Notes under the pieces: model-generated
Seen by the model: only the letters and a program-made list of their open reading frames with translations
The model's database searches: none
What the model was told of the DNA's origin: nothing
Source of the DNA: Roseibium sp. HPY-6
GTDB taxonomy: Bacteria > Pseudomonadota > Alphaproteobacteria > Rhizobiales > Stappiaceae
Assembly (NCBI RefSeq): GCF_040530035.1
Contig: NZ_JBEWCD010000002.1
Location: 1,302,001 to 1,366,000, forward strand
Direction: 5' to 3'
DNA length: 64,000 nucleotides
Translations under genes and position numbers: made by a program
Shown here: positions 10,369-19,429 of the stretch, piece by piece
Layout: each line of letters opens with the position of its first letter
Numbering within the stretch: position 1 is the stretch's first letter

Positions 10369-11451
10369 ATGACAGTTGCCCAGAAAGCCTATTCGGTTTC
10401 CGAACCCGTTACGACCGGTCTGACAGCGCTGGAGCGCTTTGGACCGGTGACACGTCCGGAACTCAGCTATACGCCTGCAATTGCGGAGGCGACCGCGCCT
10501 ATTTACGAGAAGGTGAAGCATTTCATCCCGGCCTTCGAATGGGCGGCTCTTGCACCGACTGTCCACGCGATCAACGCGCTCAAGAAAGAGCGCAATGCCG
10601 TGATCCTGGCGCACAACTACATGACACCGGATATCTACCACGGCGTTGCGGACATTGTTGGCGACAGCCTCCAGCTTGCGATCGAGGCAACGCGCACCGA
10701 TGCCGAAGTGATCGTCCAGTGCGGCGTCCACTTCATGGCGGAAACCTCCAAGATCCTGAGCCCGGAAAAAACGGTTCTAATTCCGGACATGCGTGCCGGT
10801 TGCTCACTCGCAGAATCCATTACCGGCGCTGATGTGCGCGCCCTGCGCGAGCGCAATCCGGGTGTGCCGATCATCACCTATGTGAATACGTCCGCGGATG
10901 TGAAGGCGGAATGCGATATCTGCTGCACCTCGTCAAACGCGCTTCAGGTGGTTGAGAGCTTTGGGGTCGACAGGGTCTTCCTCATTCCGGACAAGTATCT
11001 CGCAGCCAATGTCGGCAACAAGACAGATGTCGAAGTGTTGGTCTGGGACGGTGCTTGTGAGGTGCATGAACGGTTCACAGCCGAAGAGCTGCGCGACTAC
11101 CGGCGCATCGAGCCGGACGTAAAGATCATCGCGCATCCGGAATGCCCGCCTGAGGTTGTCGCCGAAGCCGATTTTGCCGGATCCACGGCGCACATGATCA
11201 ACTGGGTCAAGACCAAAAGGCCGGAAAAGGTTATGATGGTCACCGAGTGCTCCATGGCAGACAACGTCGCCAGCGAAACCCCGGGCGTTGACTACATCCG
11301 CCCTTGCAACCTGTGTCCGCACATGAAGCGCATCACGCTCGGCAAGATCCTCGATAGCCTCATCGAGATGAAGGAAGAGGTGATTGTAGATCCTGCCGTC
11401 GCAGATCGCGCGCGGACAGCCGTTGAGCGGATGATCAACTTGAAAATCTGA
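10369..11451 (+). CDS. nadA: Quinolinate synthase A
   Basis: A 360-residue quinolinate synthase, which condenses iminoaspartate with dihydroxyacetone phosphate to quinolinate in de novo NAD synthesis. Family blocks seen are [39 protein letters not shown] and HPECPPEV. Cysteines in [13 protein letters not shown] and CNLCPHMK match the positions that hold the single 4Fe-4S cluster. Start ATG at 10369 follows GAAGGAGG. It is the first gene of nadA-nadB-nadC, behind a palindromic operator. Confidence 0.97.
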   Translation: MTVAQKAYSVSEPVTTGLTALERFGPVTRPELSYTPAIAEATAPIYEKVKHFIPAFEWAALAPTVHAINALKKERNAVILAHNYMTPDIYHGVADIVGDSLQLAIEATRTDAEVIVQCGVHFMAETSKILSPEKTVLIPDMRAGCSLAESITGADVRALRERNPGVPIITYVNTSADVKAECDICCTSSNALQVVESFGVDRVFLIPDKYLAANVGNKTDVEVLVWDGACEVHERFTAEELRDYRRIEPDVKIIAHPECPPEVVAEADFAGSTAHMINWVKTKRPEKVMMVTECSMADNVASETPGVDYIRPCNLCPHMKRITLGKILDSLIEMKEEVIVDPAVADRARTAVERMINLKI

Positions 11452-11483
11452 CCCGCCTTGGCCTAAACCGCGCAATGCATTCC

Positions 11484-11510
11484 TCCGGACCTTCAGGTTG
11501 AGGGTCCGGA
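11484..11510 (+). other. Intercistronic hairpin, nadA-nadB
   Basis: Perfect 8-bp arms TCCGGACC and GGTCCGGA around an 11-base loop, in the 99-base gap between nadA and nadB. No T-tract follows, so it is not a standard terminator. It may act in mRNA processing or stability within the operon. Confidence 0.5.
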
Positions 11511-11550
11511 TGATCATTCGGGCTATGCCCACAGTTCCAGGAAGTTTCCA

Positions 11551-13152
11551 ATGGCCGTGTCGGTTGAGGATTTCGTACCTGCCTATTTCGGCAAGGATGT
11601 GGACGATGTCGTCATATTGGGAGGCGGGCTCGCCGGCCTTTTCTGCGCGCTCAAGCTGAGCCCGCGACCGGTTACAGTCATCACCAATGCACCGATAGGG
11701 CAGGGGGCTTCTTCTGCCTGGGCGCAGGGTGGCATCGCCGCCGCGATTTCCGAGCAGGATTCGGTCGAAAAACACCGGGACGACACGCTGGCCGCGGGAT
11801 GCGGTATCGGCGAACCGAAAATTGTCGACCAGATGACGCGTGAGGGAAGCGCGCGGGTCCATGATCTTCTATCCTATGGCGTGCCCTTCGACCAGGATCT
11901 GGAAGGCCGCCTTCAGCTTTCCCGCGAGGCGGCGCATTCACAAAGCCGCGTTGTACGCGTGCGCGGCGACATGGCCGGCCGCGCGATTATGAACGCCTTG
12001 CTCGACGCCGTGCGCAAAACGCCATCGATCCGCGTCCTGGAAGGCTATATCGGCGAGAGTTTTCTCGGTGAGGGCCGTTACGTCACCGGTGTTTTGGTAC
12101 GCCGGCGCGGCGGCATCACGCGGATGGCTTTCCCGGCGAAGGCAGTGGTGCTCGCTTCCGGCGGCGTTGGCCATCTTTACGGCCTGACCACCAACCCTCA
12201 GGAGGCCAATGGCCATGGCCTTGCAATGGCCGCGCGGGCTGGCGCCGTCATTGCCGATGCGGAATTCGTTCAATTCCACCCGACCGCGCTTGATGTCGGC
12301 AAGGACCCGTCTCCCTTGGCAACCGAGGCCTTGCGCGGCGAAGGCGCATTTCTGGTCAACAAGGCGGGTGATCGGTTCATGGAGGGTGTCCATCCCGATC
12401 GCGAACTCGCCCCCCGCGACATTGTCGCACGCGCAATATTCAGAGAGATCGAGGAAGGGCGCGGAGCGTTTCTCGATTGCCGGGAAGCCATCGGTGCGAA
12501 ATTCAAGGACGAGTTTCCAACCGTTTACGCCGCTGCAACAGCAGCAGGGATAGACCCGGAGAAACAGCCGCTGCCGGTCGCGCCCGCCGAACACTACCAT
12601 ATGGGCGGCGTTCTGACGGACGCGAACGGGCGCACGTCGCTGGACGGTCTTTGGGCCGCCGGGGAAGTGGCCTCAACCGGAGCACATGGCGCCAACAGGC
12701 TCGCATCCAACTCGCTGCTTGAAGCGGTCGTCTTCGCGGCCCGTATCGCAGAAGATATCCAGGGTCTCATGCCGACGCCCAGGAGCGCTTTCTGGGATGA
12801 GATGGACGACGCGCCAGGCCTGCCAAGCCAGCGCAACGTGGAAGAACGCGGGTCAATCACCGTGCTGCGTGAAACGCTTTCGAAAAACGTCGGCGTTTTG
12901 CGGGACGCAGACGGGCTGAAAAGGGCGCTTGCCGATATCGCGGAGGCCGAAAAAACCTGTGTGCGCCAGTCGATCAAGAACATGATGATCACCGGCAAGA
13001 TCATCGCCGCATCGGCCCTAAAGCGTCAGGAGAGCAGAGGCGGCCATTTCCGCAAGGATTTCCCCGAGGAAAATCCGGATCTGGCAAAGCGGTCCTATAC
13101 CAGCCTGAAAGAGGTTGAAGCCATCTCCGCTAGCGCCTTGGAATCAGCCTGA
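11551..13152 (+). CDS. nadB: L-aspartate oxidase
   Basis: A 533-residue FAD-dependent L-aspartate oxidase, which makes iminoaspartate for NadA. The N-terminal dinucleotide-binding motif is [15 protein letters not shown] (about residues 19-33). [13 protein letters not shown] and the active-site region [11 protein letters not shown] follow, then [11 protein letters not shown] and [21 protein letters not shown], as in the succinate dehydrogenase/fumarate reductase flavoprotein family. Start ATG at 11551 follows AGGAAG. The following nadC begins 14 bases after the stop, so translation is probably coordinated. Confidence 0.97.
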   Translation: MAVSVEDFVPAYFGKDVDDVVILGGGLAGLFCALKLSPRPVTVITNAPIGQGASSAWAQGGIAAAISEQDSVEKHRDDTLAAGCGIGEPKIVDQMTREGSARVHDLLSYGVPFDQDLEGRLQLSREAAHSQSRVVRVRGDMAGRAIMNALLDAVRKTPSIRVLEGYIGESFLGEGRYVTGVLVRRRGGITRMAFPAKAVVLASGGVGHLYGLTTNPQEANGHGLAMAARAGAVIADAEFVQFHPTALDVGKDPSPLATEALRGEGAFLVNKAGDRFMEGVHPDRELAPRDIVARAIFREIEEGRGAFLDCREAIGAKFKDEFPTVYAAATAAGIDPEKQPLPVAPAEHYHMGGVLTDANGRTSLDGLWAAGEVASTGAHGANRLASNSLLEAVVFAARIAEDIQGLMPTPRSAFWDEMDDAPGLPSQRNVEERGSITVLRETLSKNVGVLRDADGLKRALADIAEAEKTCVRQSIKNMMITGKIIAASALKRQESRGGHFRKDFPEENPDLAKRSYTSLKEVEAISASALESA

Positions 13153-13166
13153 GAGGACGCGAAGAC

Positions 13167-14030
13167 ATGAGCGAAATGCTGCTCCCCCACCTTCCTGACC
13201 TCTTGGTACAAGAGGCGGTCAAGTCCGCGCTTCTTGAAGACTGGGGGCGCGCCGGTGACATTACCAGCCAGGCAACGCTTCCCAAGACGGCCCTTGCCAG
13301 TGCGACGATAGCCGCGCGCAAGCCGGGTGTGCTCTGTGGGCTCGCCTTTGCAGAGAGCGCTTTCCGCCAGACGGATCCCGGACTGATCTTCGAGGCGACA
13401 AAACAGGACGGCGATCACCTGTCGCCCAAGGATATTGTTGCCCGCATTCAGGGACCGGCGCGTGCGCTTCTGTCTGCGGAACGCGTCGCCTTGAATTTCA
13501 TGGGTCACTTGTCTGGCATCGCGACGGCAACAAGCCGGTTCGCCGAGGCCATTCGTCACACGAAGGCGAACATTGTCTGCACCCGTAAGACGACGCCGGG
13601 CATGAGGGCCTTTGAGAAATACGCAGTGAAATGCGGTGGCGGCTCAAACCATCGTTTTGGGCTCGACGATGCCATCCTGATCAAGGACAACCATATTGCC
13701 GTAGCCGGGGGCGTGCGGAAAGCGATCGAAGCGGCTAAGGCTTTTGCTGGGCACCTGGTGAAGATCGAGGTGGAAGTCGATACGCTTGATCAGCTAAGCG
13801 AAGCCTTAAACGCTGGTCCCGATGTGATCATGCTCGACAACATGTCGCCGGAAACGCTGCGCGAGGCGGTTGCATTGACCGATGGACGAGCGCTTCTGGA
13901 AGCTTCAGGCGGAATTGAGCTCGACACGGTGAAGAGCGTCGCGGAGGCCGGCGTGGACCTGATTTCGTCCGGATGGATCACCCATTCAGCGCCGGTCCTG
14001 GATCTCGGTCTCGATATCGAGATGAGCTAA
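13167..14030 (+). CDS. nadC: Nicotinate-nucleotide pyrophosphorylase (carboxylating)
   Basis: A 287-residue quinolinate phosphoribosyltransferase, which converts quinolinate and PRPP to nicotinate mononucleotide and CO2. Diagnostic segments are EDWGRAGDITSQATLP near the N-terminus, RVALNFMGHLSGIAT, CTRKTTPGMRAFEKYAVKCGG, LIKDNHIAVAGG, VDTLDQLSEALNAGPDVIMLDNM and EASGGIELDTV. It completes the de novo pathway encoded by this operon, and length is normal. Confidence 0.97.
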   Translation: MSEMLLPHLPDLLVQEAVKSALLEDWGRAGDITSQATLPKTALASATIAARKPGVLCGLAFAESAFRQTDPGLIFEATKQDGDHLSPKDIVARIQGPARALLSAERVALNFMGHLSGIATATSRFAEAIRHTKANIVCTRKTTPGMRAFEKYAVKCGGGSNHRFGLDDAILIKDNHIAVAGGVRKAIEAAKAFAGHLVKIEVEVDTLDQLSEALNAGPDVIMLDNMSPETLREAVALTDGRALLEASGGIELDTVKSVAEAGVDLISSGWITHSAPVLDLGLDIEMS

Positions 14031-14102
14031 CATGTTGATCGCAGCGCCTGACCATTCTAGCGTGCGTTGCAACAAGCTGTCTCTTTATGACCTGGAAGTG
14101 CG

Positions 14103-14606
14103 ATGAGCGAGCAGAAACCGCCTGCCGACCCTTCAAATGACTTCGATCTTGCGCATCGGTTGACCCAGTTGGCGCAGATTCCGATGCTGATTGGACTGTC
14201 CGTTGGCATGGTCCTGTTCCTAATCACATTCTTCATCGACATCTACGACGCCATCGCGACGTACGAATTCCTGGACCGGAAAAAGACCATCCTTCTGATC
14301 TTGAATCTTTTGGACATGGTGTTCATCGCAAACCTCGTCGTGATGGTGGCCAATAACACCTATAATACGTTCAGGCTGAAAGCCTCGGCTTACGGCGAAG
14401 GCTTCATCAAGGAAAGCGAAAGAGCCTATCGGCGCATGAAGCACAGGATCGTCTCGACGATCGTGATCATTGCGTCGATCCATGTCCTGAGCGAATTGCT
14501 GGAATTTTCGCAGATCAATCCGCTTCAGGTCGCCGCGCTGCTCGGCTTCCACCTTGTGCTGCTGGCGACCTATGTCGTGACGAACGTTTTCCGGACAAAC
14601 GACTGA
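14103..14606 (+). CDS. YqhA/UPF0114-like inner membrane protein
   Basis: A 167-residue protein with about four hydrophobic helices (near residues 29-51, 63-84, 119-136 and 142-160). The block LNLLDMVFIANLVVMVANNTY resembles the conserved core of the YqhA/UPF0114 family. Function is unknown in the family. Start ATG at 14103 has GGAAG seven bases upstream. It follows nadC by 72 bases in the same direction and may be read through from the nad operon, but no metabolic link is evident. Confidence 0.7.
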   Translation: MSEQKPPADPSNDFDLAHRLTQLAQIPMLIGLSVGMVLFLITFFIDIYDAIATYEFLDRKKTILLILNLLDMVFIANLVVMVANNTYNTFRLKASAYGEGFIKESERAYRRMKHRIVSTIVIIASIHVLSELLEFSQINPLQVAALLGFHLVLLATYVVTNVFRTND

Positions 14607-14625
14607 AGTTCAGAGGCTGGCTGGA

Positions 14626-15873
14626 TCAGTTCCAGCCGCCGGCATACGTCTTGTAGAAAATATGCAACCCGACCTGGCCGCGCTTGGCCATGGAGCGTGC
14701 CCATCGCGGGCTCACATATGTCGCATGATAATGCGTCGAGGCATCGACCATCTTCAGGTACTGCTTGCCGTCAGATACTTCCCGTGCGAGCCGCTGTGCC
14801 GTCTTCCAGGCACCTTTGCTCGAAATACGGTCCTTGATCCCGTCGCAAGCGAAGGAGAACTGACAGCGGTTGCGCTTGTGCTTGTTCTGATAAACAACGC
14901 CACAAATTGAGTTCGGATAGGACGGGTTCTTCACGCGGTTGAGAACAACCTGAGCAACGGCAACCTGGCCTTCTTCCGTTTCACCGCGCGCTTCGAAGTA
15001 GATAGCTTCGGCGAGGCAGCGCTGTTCTTTCTTGGTTCCAACGGAAAGCGGCAGAGGTTTTTGCGCCCACCAGTGCGGGTTGTTCGGATCTTCCGGTGGC
15101 GGCAGCTCCTGCTCGTATTTTGCTGCTCCGAAGAGCGCGTTGAACGGATCCTTGGTTTCCTTGACTCTATCGGGCGCATAGGCGGAAACGAGAGAGAAAC
15201 TCGCGGCAGCCGCGTTGCGGGCCATCATCACCTTTTGCAGGTCAAGCGGTCCGTCTTCCAGGAGGCCGTCTTCACGGGCCTTCGCCAGGCGGGACGATTC
15301 CTGGCTGTCGAGTGGCGTCGGCTTGACAAAAGCAACGCGCGGAAGGTCTTCGTGTTTTTTCTCGTTCGAGATAATGCTCGACATCGCATAGACATTGCCG
15401 GCTGCCCTGTCGACCATCTGGCGGTCGGGTGCCACCGTTATAAGCCGGTTGCCTTTGCCTGCCTTGTTCGTGGCGATCTCATCCGGGACATCGTTTGGCC
15501 GTGCACTCGCAAAAACGTCATCGAGGCCATAGAGCGGTCTTTTCTCCACGCCCTCTTCTGCCGAAGTGAGTGTCAGGACCGGTGTGTTGGTATAGTCGGG
15601 CACAACGGGCGTACCGAGTGCCAGCTTTGGCGTGACCCTGGTGGTAAAGTTCGCCGGCTCAAGCGCCATCATCCAGCGCGGAGACTGGTCATGCCGTGCA
15701 TTGATCAGTGCGAAAATGTCCTGGTCGCCGATGGAGCCGCCAAGTCCGAAATAGAGCAGGGGGCTCGCAGCAAGCACGTATTTCAGGCGGCGCAAGTGTT
15801 CCCGGGCCGGTATAGATATCTGTGTCACTTTCGAAGAGAACCGCTTTCCATTGCGGGAAACTGGGCCAAACAT
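14626..15873 (-). CDS. SleB-type cell wall hydrolase
   Basis: A 415-residue envelope protein whose C-terminal third is a SleB-like lytic transglycosylase/hydrolase domain. The core is CLAEAIYFEARGETEEGQVA followed by AVAQVVLNRVKNPSYPNSIC, with the catalytic-type Glu in YFEARGE. The N-terminus is basic and then hydrophobic (KYVLAASPLLYFGLGGSIG), suggesting membrane anchoring or export. The middle 200 residues are low-conservation linker. I prefer ATG at 15873, with GGAG ten bases upstream; an in-frame TTG at 15924 would add 17 residues. It probably trims peptidoglycan during growth. It is monocistronic and ends 20 bases from the YqhA-like gene. Confidence 0.85.
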   Translation of the reverse strand: MFGPVSRNGKRFSSKVTQISIPAREHLRRLKYVLAASPLLYFGLGGSIGDQDIFALINARHDQSPRWMMALEPANFTTRVTPKLALGTPVVPDYTNTPVLTLTSAEEGVEKRPLYGLDDVFASARPNDVPDEIATNKAGKGNRLITVAPDRQMVDRAAGNVYAMSSIISNEKKHEDLPRVAFVKPTPLDSQESSRLAKAREDGLLEDGPLDLQKVMMARNAAAASFSLVSAYAPDRVKETKDPFNALFGAAKYEQELPPPEDPNNPHWWAQKPLPLSVGTKKEQRCLAEAIYFEARGETEEGQVAVAQVVLNRVKNPSYPNSICGVVYQNKHKRNRCQFSFACDGIKDRISSKGAWKTAQRLAREVSDGKQYLKMVDASTHYHATYVSPRWARSMAKRGQVGLHIFYKTYAGGWN

Positions 15874-16113
15874 ACGCAGCCAACTCCAACTCGTTACACA
15901 CCGCGCCTGGGCGCCGGACGACAAGCACTAACGCTCTGTAAACAGCAGCGCCGGATATCAGAATGTGCGCTTAACCTTGAAAGACCGTTAATGAGAGCGG
16001 ATTTGAGGCATTTTCGCGTATTTTTTTCTACCCCGAGAGGCGTTATGGTTAATATAACAAGGCGTTAAGCTTTAATCACATGAGTTTTACTGGGGCAATT
16101 GCTTAACGAGTTC

Positions 16114-17097
16114 CTAACGGCCGCCAACCCTCAGGCCCGGTGCAGGGCGTTCACTCATCAACTGATGGCGGAACCGGAAGAGGGCAGCCGGGCGCCCGCC
16201 GGTTGCCGTTGATGTGGCGCCGGTCGGCTCCACCAAGTCCGCGTTTTCGACGAGCCGTCGAAAATTCTGCTTGTGCAGGTGCCGGCCGGATATGGCCTCG
16301 ACCGAGGTCTGGAGCTCGGTCAGAGTAAAGACTTCCGGCATCAGTTCGAAGATCACGGGTCGATATTTCAGCTTGCCGCGCAGCCGTGAAATCGCTGTCG
16401 CCAGCACCCGGCGGTGATCGAAGCGCATCGCAACCCCCAGAAACGGCAGTGTTTCCCTTGCCAGGGCCGCCGGTCGGCCGTCGCGTTTGGCCTCGCGAAG
16501 CAATCCTGCTTCATAAAGCAGCTCGTATCGCTCAAGAGCTCTTTCTTCATCCCAGTTGGGTACTTCAAGACCGAATGCCATGCGCACACGTTCCCGGCGG
16601 CTGAGAGGTTTCGGAGGCTCACCCGCCGGTGGCGTCTCCAGCGTCCAGGCCTCAAGCGCGGGAAGGATCTCCTCGTCCAGAACCGGCGGCCTGCCGTTGC
16701 GCCAGTCCTCCCAGGGAAAATAGTCGTACCACGAGCGCCAGGCGGATTTGTGCCGTGCCAGGGTATTTTCTGAATCTGCCGTTTGACGGGTCAGTGCCAG
16801 GTATCCGACAGAGACCACATGCGGTCCCTCGTCACCGCTCACCCTGTGCCGTCCACGGTCGCCGAATGTATAAAGCTGTTCCACGTAGCCCAGGCTAAGG
16901 GCCGTCTGGCTTTCCACCCAAGTCCTGAGACCGATCTCGAAAGTCCGGTGATGGATAGGATCGAATGGACCGTAGGGCAGGTTGTCAAGTGCGTTGCTTT
17001 CAACGTCCGTCACATGCACGATCTGTGGCACGCCTTCTGAAACGGAGACGACCACCGCATTCAAACCGATCTCGATACTGGCGTGTCTGTTCGGCAT
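16114..17097 (-). CDS. nadQ: NAD biosynthesis regulator NadQ (Nudix-like/wHTH)
   Basis: A 327-residue protein matching the COG4111/NadQ group, the alphaproteobacterial regulator of nadABC. The N-terminal half, starting MPNRHASIEIGLNAVVVSV, is a Nudix-like ligand-binding fold without an intact Nudix catalytic box. The C-terminal half (around LPFLGVAMRFDHRRVLATAISRLR) resembles the winged helix of NrtR-type regulators. Start ATG at 17097 has AGGAG six bases upstream; an upstream in-frame extension to 17184 overlaps the preceding gene and lacks conservation. It is last in a four-gene minus-strand operon, 5 kb from its likely target. The named function comes from family knowledge, not from data here. 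Confidence 0.82.
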   Translation of the reverse strand: MPNRHASIEIGLNAVVVSVSEGVPQIVHVTDVESNALDNLPYGPFDPIHHRTFEIGLRTWVESQTALSLGYVEQLYTFGDRGRHRVSGDEGPHVVSVGYLALTRQTADSENTLARHKSAWRSWYDYFPWEDWRNGRPPVLDEEILPALEAWTLETPPAGEPPKPLSRRERVRMAFGLEVPNWDEERALERYELLYEAGLLREAKRDGRPAALARETLPFLGVAMRFDHRRVLATAISRLRGKLKYRPVIFELMPEVFTLTELQTSVEAISGRHLHKQNFRRLVENADLVEPTGATSTATGGRPAALFRFRHQLMSERPAPGLRVGGR

Positions 17098-17113
17098 GAA
17101 TGCTCCTGAAAAC

Positions 17114-17620
17114 CTATTCGATCGGCATGATGAACGGCGTGCCCTCAAAGGCATTTGCGCCGCGCCCGATGCCCCGGATGGCATCGATCATGCGGCCGTC
17201 GCGGCCAAGCAATTTGTCGGCCATCGCAACGATGCGTGCGTTGGGTGTTGCTGAAGGAGACATTTCGCGCAGCAGGTGGGCGAGCCGGTATTCATCTGCC
17301 TCGCGACTGAGAGCGCAAGCCGCCGCATAGGCGCCCGCCGTTGAGCGGCTGATCCCGGCCCAGCAATGTATCACAAGGGGGGCCTCCTGATCCCATGCCG
17401 AGACAAAAGCCAGCAAGTCTTCGACATGACTTTCGTTCGGTGGCGTCAGTCCTGCCACCTGTTCGACAATATCGTTGAAGGCGAGAAAAAGGTGATTTTC
17501 CGATTGGACGCCCGCAGGCGTGGGAACATCCATCTCGGCATTGATCAGAGTGACAACGTATTTTGCACCGGTCGCAGCGACCGTATCGTTCAGTTTTGAA
17601 AGCGAGCAAACATGCAGCAT
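17114..17620 (-). CDS. Tyrosine/dual-specificity phosphatase-like protein
   Basis: A 168-residue protein with the CX5R phosphatase loop HCWAGISRST (Cys86, Arg92). The general-acid region appears to be shaped by FNDI near residue 49. This places it in the PTP/DSP superfamily as a small soluble enzyme. The substrate could be phosphotyrosine, phosphoinositide or a nucleotide. It precedes nadQ by 16 bases and follows the HD hydrolase gene by 55, indicating co-transcription. In many Rhizobiales the same neighbours occur, but no pathway role has been assigned to my knowledge. Confidence 0.82.
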   Translation of the reverse strand: MLHVCSLSKLNDTVAATGAKYVVTLINAEMDVPTPAGVQSENHLFLAFNDIVEQVAGLTPPNESHVEDLLAFVSAWDQEAPLVIHCWAGISRSTAGAYAAACALSREADEYRLAHLLREMSPSATPNARIVAMADKLLGRDGRMIDAIRGIGRGANAFEGTPFIMPIE

Positions 17621-17675
17621 GGCAGAACCAGATTATTCGTATCTGCCGGTAAACTAGGGGTATTTGCGGTGAAGG

Positions 17676-18338
17676 TCACGCTTTTGCGCGTTGCCTTTTA
17701 TGGTTGTTCCCAGCTTCGCGCAGCTTTTCGATCGCCTCAAAGCGCTGCATGAACTTTTCCTGTGCCACGGCAACCGGCAACGGCTTCAATCCATAGTGCA
17801 AGTCACCATTCTTGCCGGGTGCAAAACCGCGCGGACGTCCGAATATCCTGCCGGCTTCGTCCCGGTCGAAACCTGCAAGTTCGACCGCCTCGAAATAGGC
17901 GCAGATAATGTCGGCGCGCTTGGCCAGCTTTTTGATCGCAGCCGGAATGTCAGCTGGCAGCCCGAAGCGCAGGTGGATAGCGGCTTGCAGGCGTGCCTCG
18001 ACCGCCTTGTAGGCCTCTCCGATCACCGCCTTGAAGGGCGAGATCATATCGCCGATTACGTATTCAGGTGCATCGTGCAACAGGACGGCGAGCCGCCAGT
18101 CAGCGGAAAGGTCCGGTTTAAGCTTTAGAGCGATGTCTTCGACAATCAGACTGTGCTCGGCGACGGAAAATGCGTGATCGCCAAATGTCTGTCCGTTCCA
18201 GCGCGCCACCCGCGCGAGCCCGTGGGCAATATCGGAGATCTCGACATCGAGCGGCGATGGATCCAGCAGGTTGAGCCGCCGGCCGGAAAGCATGCGTTGC
18301 CAAGCGCGTGGTGTTTGGTCGGAAGGGCTTTGTGGCAT
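17676..18338 (-). CDS. HD-domain phosphohydrolase (YfbR-like)
   Basis: A 220-residue HD hydrolase. The metal-binding pattern is seen as HAFSVAEHSLIVED (His near 55 and 62), then LLHDAPEYVIGDM (HD pair near 88-89) and a later Asp in RADIICAYFEAVEL. This matches the YfbR/COG1896 5'-nucleotidase type, which dephosphorylates deoxynucleoside monophosphates. Start is taken as ATG at 18338; a TTG at 18347 is in frame and neither has a strong ribosome site. It lies 24 bases downstream of ygfZ in the nadQ operon, so it may serve nucleotide salvage. Confidence 0.82.
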   Translation of the reverse strand: MPQSPSDQTPRAWQRMLSGRRLNLLDPSPLDVEISDIAHGLARVARWNGQTFGDHAFSVAEHSLIVEDIALKLKPDLSADWRLAVLLHDAPEYVIGDMISPFKAVIGEAYKAVEARLQAAIHLRFGLPADIPAAIKKLAKRADIICAYFEAVELAGFDRDEAGRIFGRPRGFAPGKNGDLHYGLKPLPVAVAQEKFMQRFEAIEKLREAGNNHKRQRAKA

Positions 18339-18362
18339 GGGCAACAATCAAGATAGGCAGGT

Positions 18363-19253
18363 TCAGTCCGCGGCGATTTGCTCCGGCAGGGCAAACGTTG
18401 CCCAACTCGGGACCCTGATCTGGATTTCAGTATCACCACAGTGGAATGGGGTGCCGTTGTCCTTGGCTTGCGCCGCCTTGTCAAGACGCAGAAGCGCCAG
18501 GCCGATGTTGCGTCCATCGCCAGCGGTTGCCGAACCAAGTTCGCCAATTGATTTGCCACCTGCCATCACAGGCGTCCCTTTGACCGGCAAAGCGCTGGAA
18601 GCTTCAACAAGAACAAACCGCTTGCGCGCCGTGCCCCGGTGCTGAACTCTGGAAACGACTTCCTGGCCGACATAACAGCCCTTTGTGAAGGATACTCCAC
18701 CGAGCTGGTCGAGGTCCGCATCATGCGGAAAGATATCGGAGTACGCGTAGTCCTTGAGACCCTCCGGCACACCAGACGCAATGCGGTGCGCGTCGTAATC
18801 CTCGAGACCGACCATTTCAACGGTGCCTTTTGCATTAAACAGATCTGCCGGTCCAACAGCGCGCTCACCAAGATCCGGTAGCCGCGGGTCAGCAACTTGC
18901 AACTGGGCGCCGTTGGCTGAAACCGTCCCGTCCCAGACTGCGTGGACACCGGTGTTGTCGCCAAGCAACTCCAGCTCAACTTTTGAGCGGAGCCTGTAGA
19001 ACGTCAGGCGCTTGAGGAGATCATTCGCGGTTGAGGCCGGTGCGTCGAGAAGATACCCGTCCGGTACCTTGTAGATCAGAAAGTCGAAGAGGATTTTCCC
19101 TTGCGGGGTCAACAGAGCTGCGGAGGATGCCCCGTTTGCATCTGTATCTTCAAGGTCAGCGGTCACCAGATTCTGCAGAAAGTGATGCGCTTCCTCGCCT
19201 GCAACACGGATCAGGCTTCGGTCGCTGAGGTGGGCTGTTTTAACGGTCGGCAC
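18363..19253 (-). CDS. ygfZ: Folate-binding YgfZ family protein (Fe-S cluster maintenance)
   Basis: A 296-residue GcvT-like protein of the YgfZ/IBA57 family, which uses tetrahydrofolate to support assembly or repair of some 4Fe-4S proteins. The signature KGCYVGQEVVSRVQHRGTARK contains the invariant Cys. The N-terminus LSDRSLIRVAGEEAHHFLQN is also typical. Start GTG at 19253 is supported by GGGAG six bases upstream and by where similarity begins; an open extension to 19403 runs toward the divergent dihydroorotase gene and is not coding. As first gene of the operon ending in nadQ, it may be linked to the Fe-S enzyme NadA, but that is inference. Confidence 0.9.
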   Translation of the reverse strand: MPTVKTAHLSDRSLIRVAGEEAHHFLQNLVTADLEDTDANGASSAALLTPQGKILFDFLIYKVPDGYLLDAPASTANDLLKRLTFYRLRSKVELELLGDNTGVHAVWDGTVSANGAQLQVADPRLPDLGERAVGPADLFNAKGTVEMVGLEDYDAHRIASGVPEGLKDYAYSDIFPHDADLDQLGGVSFTKGCYVGQEVVSRVQHRGTARKRFVLVEASSALPVKGTPVMAGGKSIGELGSATAGDGRNIGLALLRLDKAAQAKDNGTPFHCGDTEIQIRVPSWATFALPEQIAAD

Positions 19254-19429
19254 GAGAAGCTCCCGAAAAGCTGATTGAATAAAGCACAGGTCTATGCGGC
19301 GAAATAAGTCTTTTGCCGGGGCTCGGCAAGGCCATGATTTCCTGCTGGGCATCTGGTCCTTTTCAAATCGGGCGCGTATAAGCCGGGATACGACCGCCCC
19401 CATACGATTTCATTGCCGGAGGAAACCCC

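Noticed and set aside
11938..12600. A 220-codon minus-strand frame inside nadB
   Set aside because: Shadow of a well-conserved gene; high GC gives long antisense frames.
16030..16120. CtrA-like TTAA-N7-TTAA sites upstream of the SleB gene
   Set aside because: Several TTAA tetramers occur, but none has the full motif with the right spacing.
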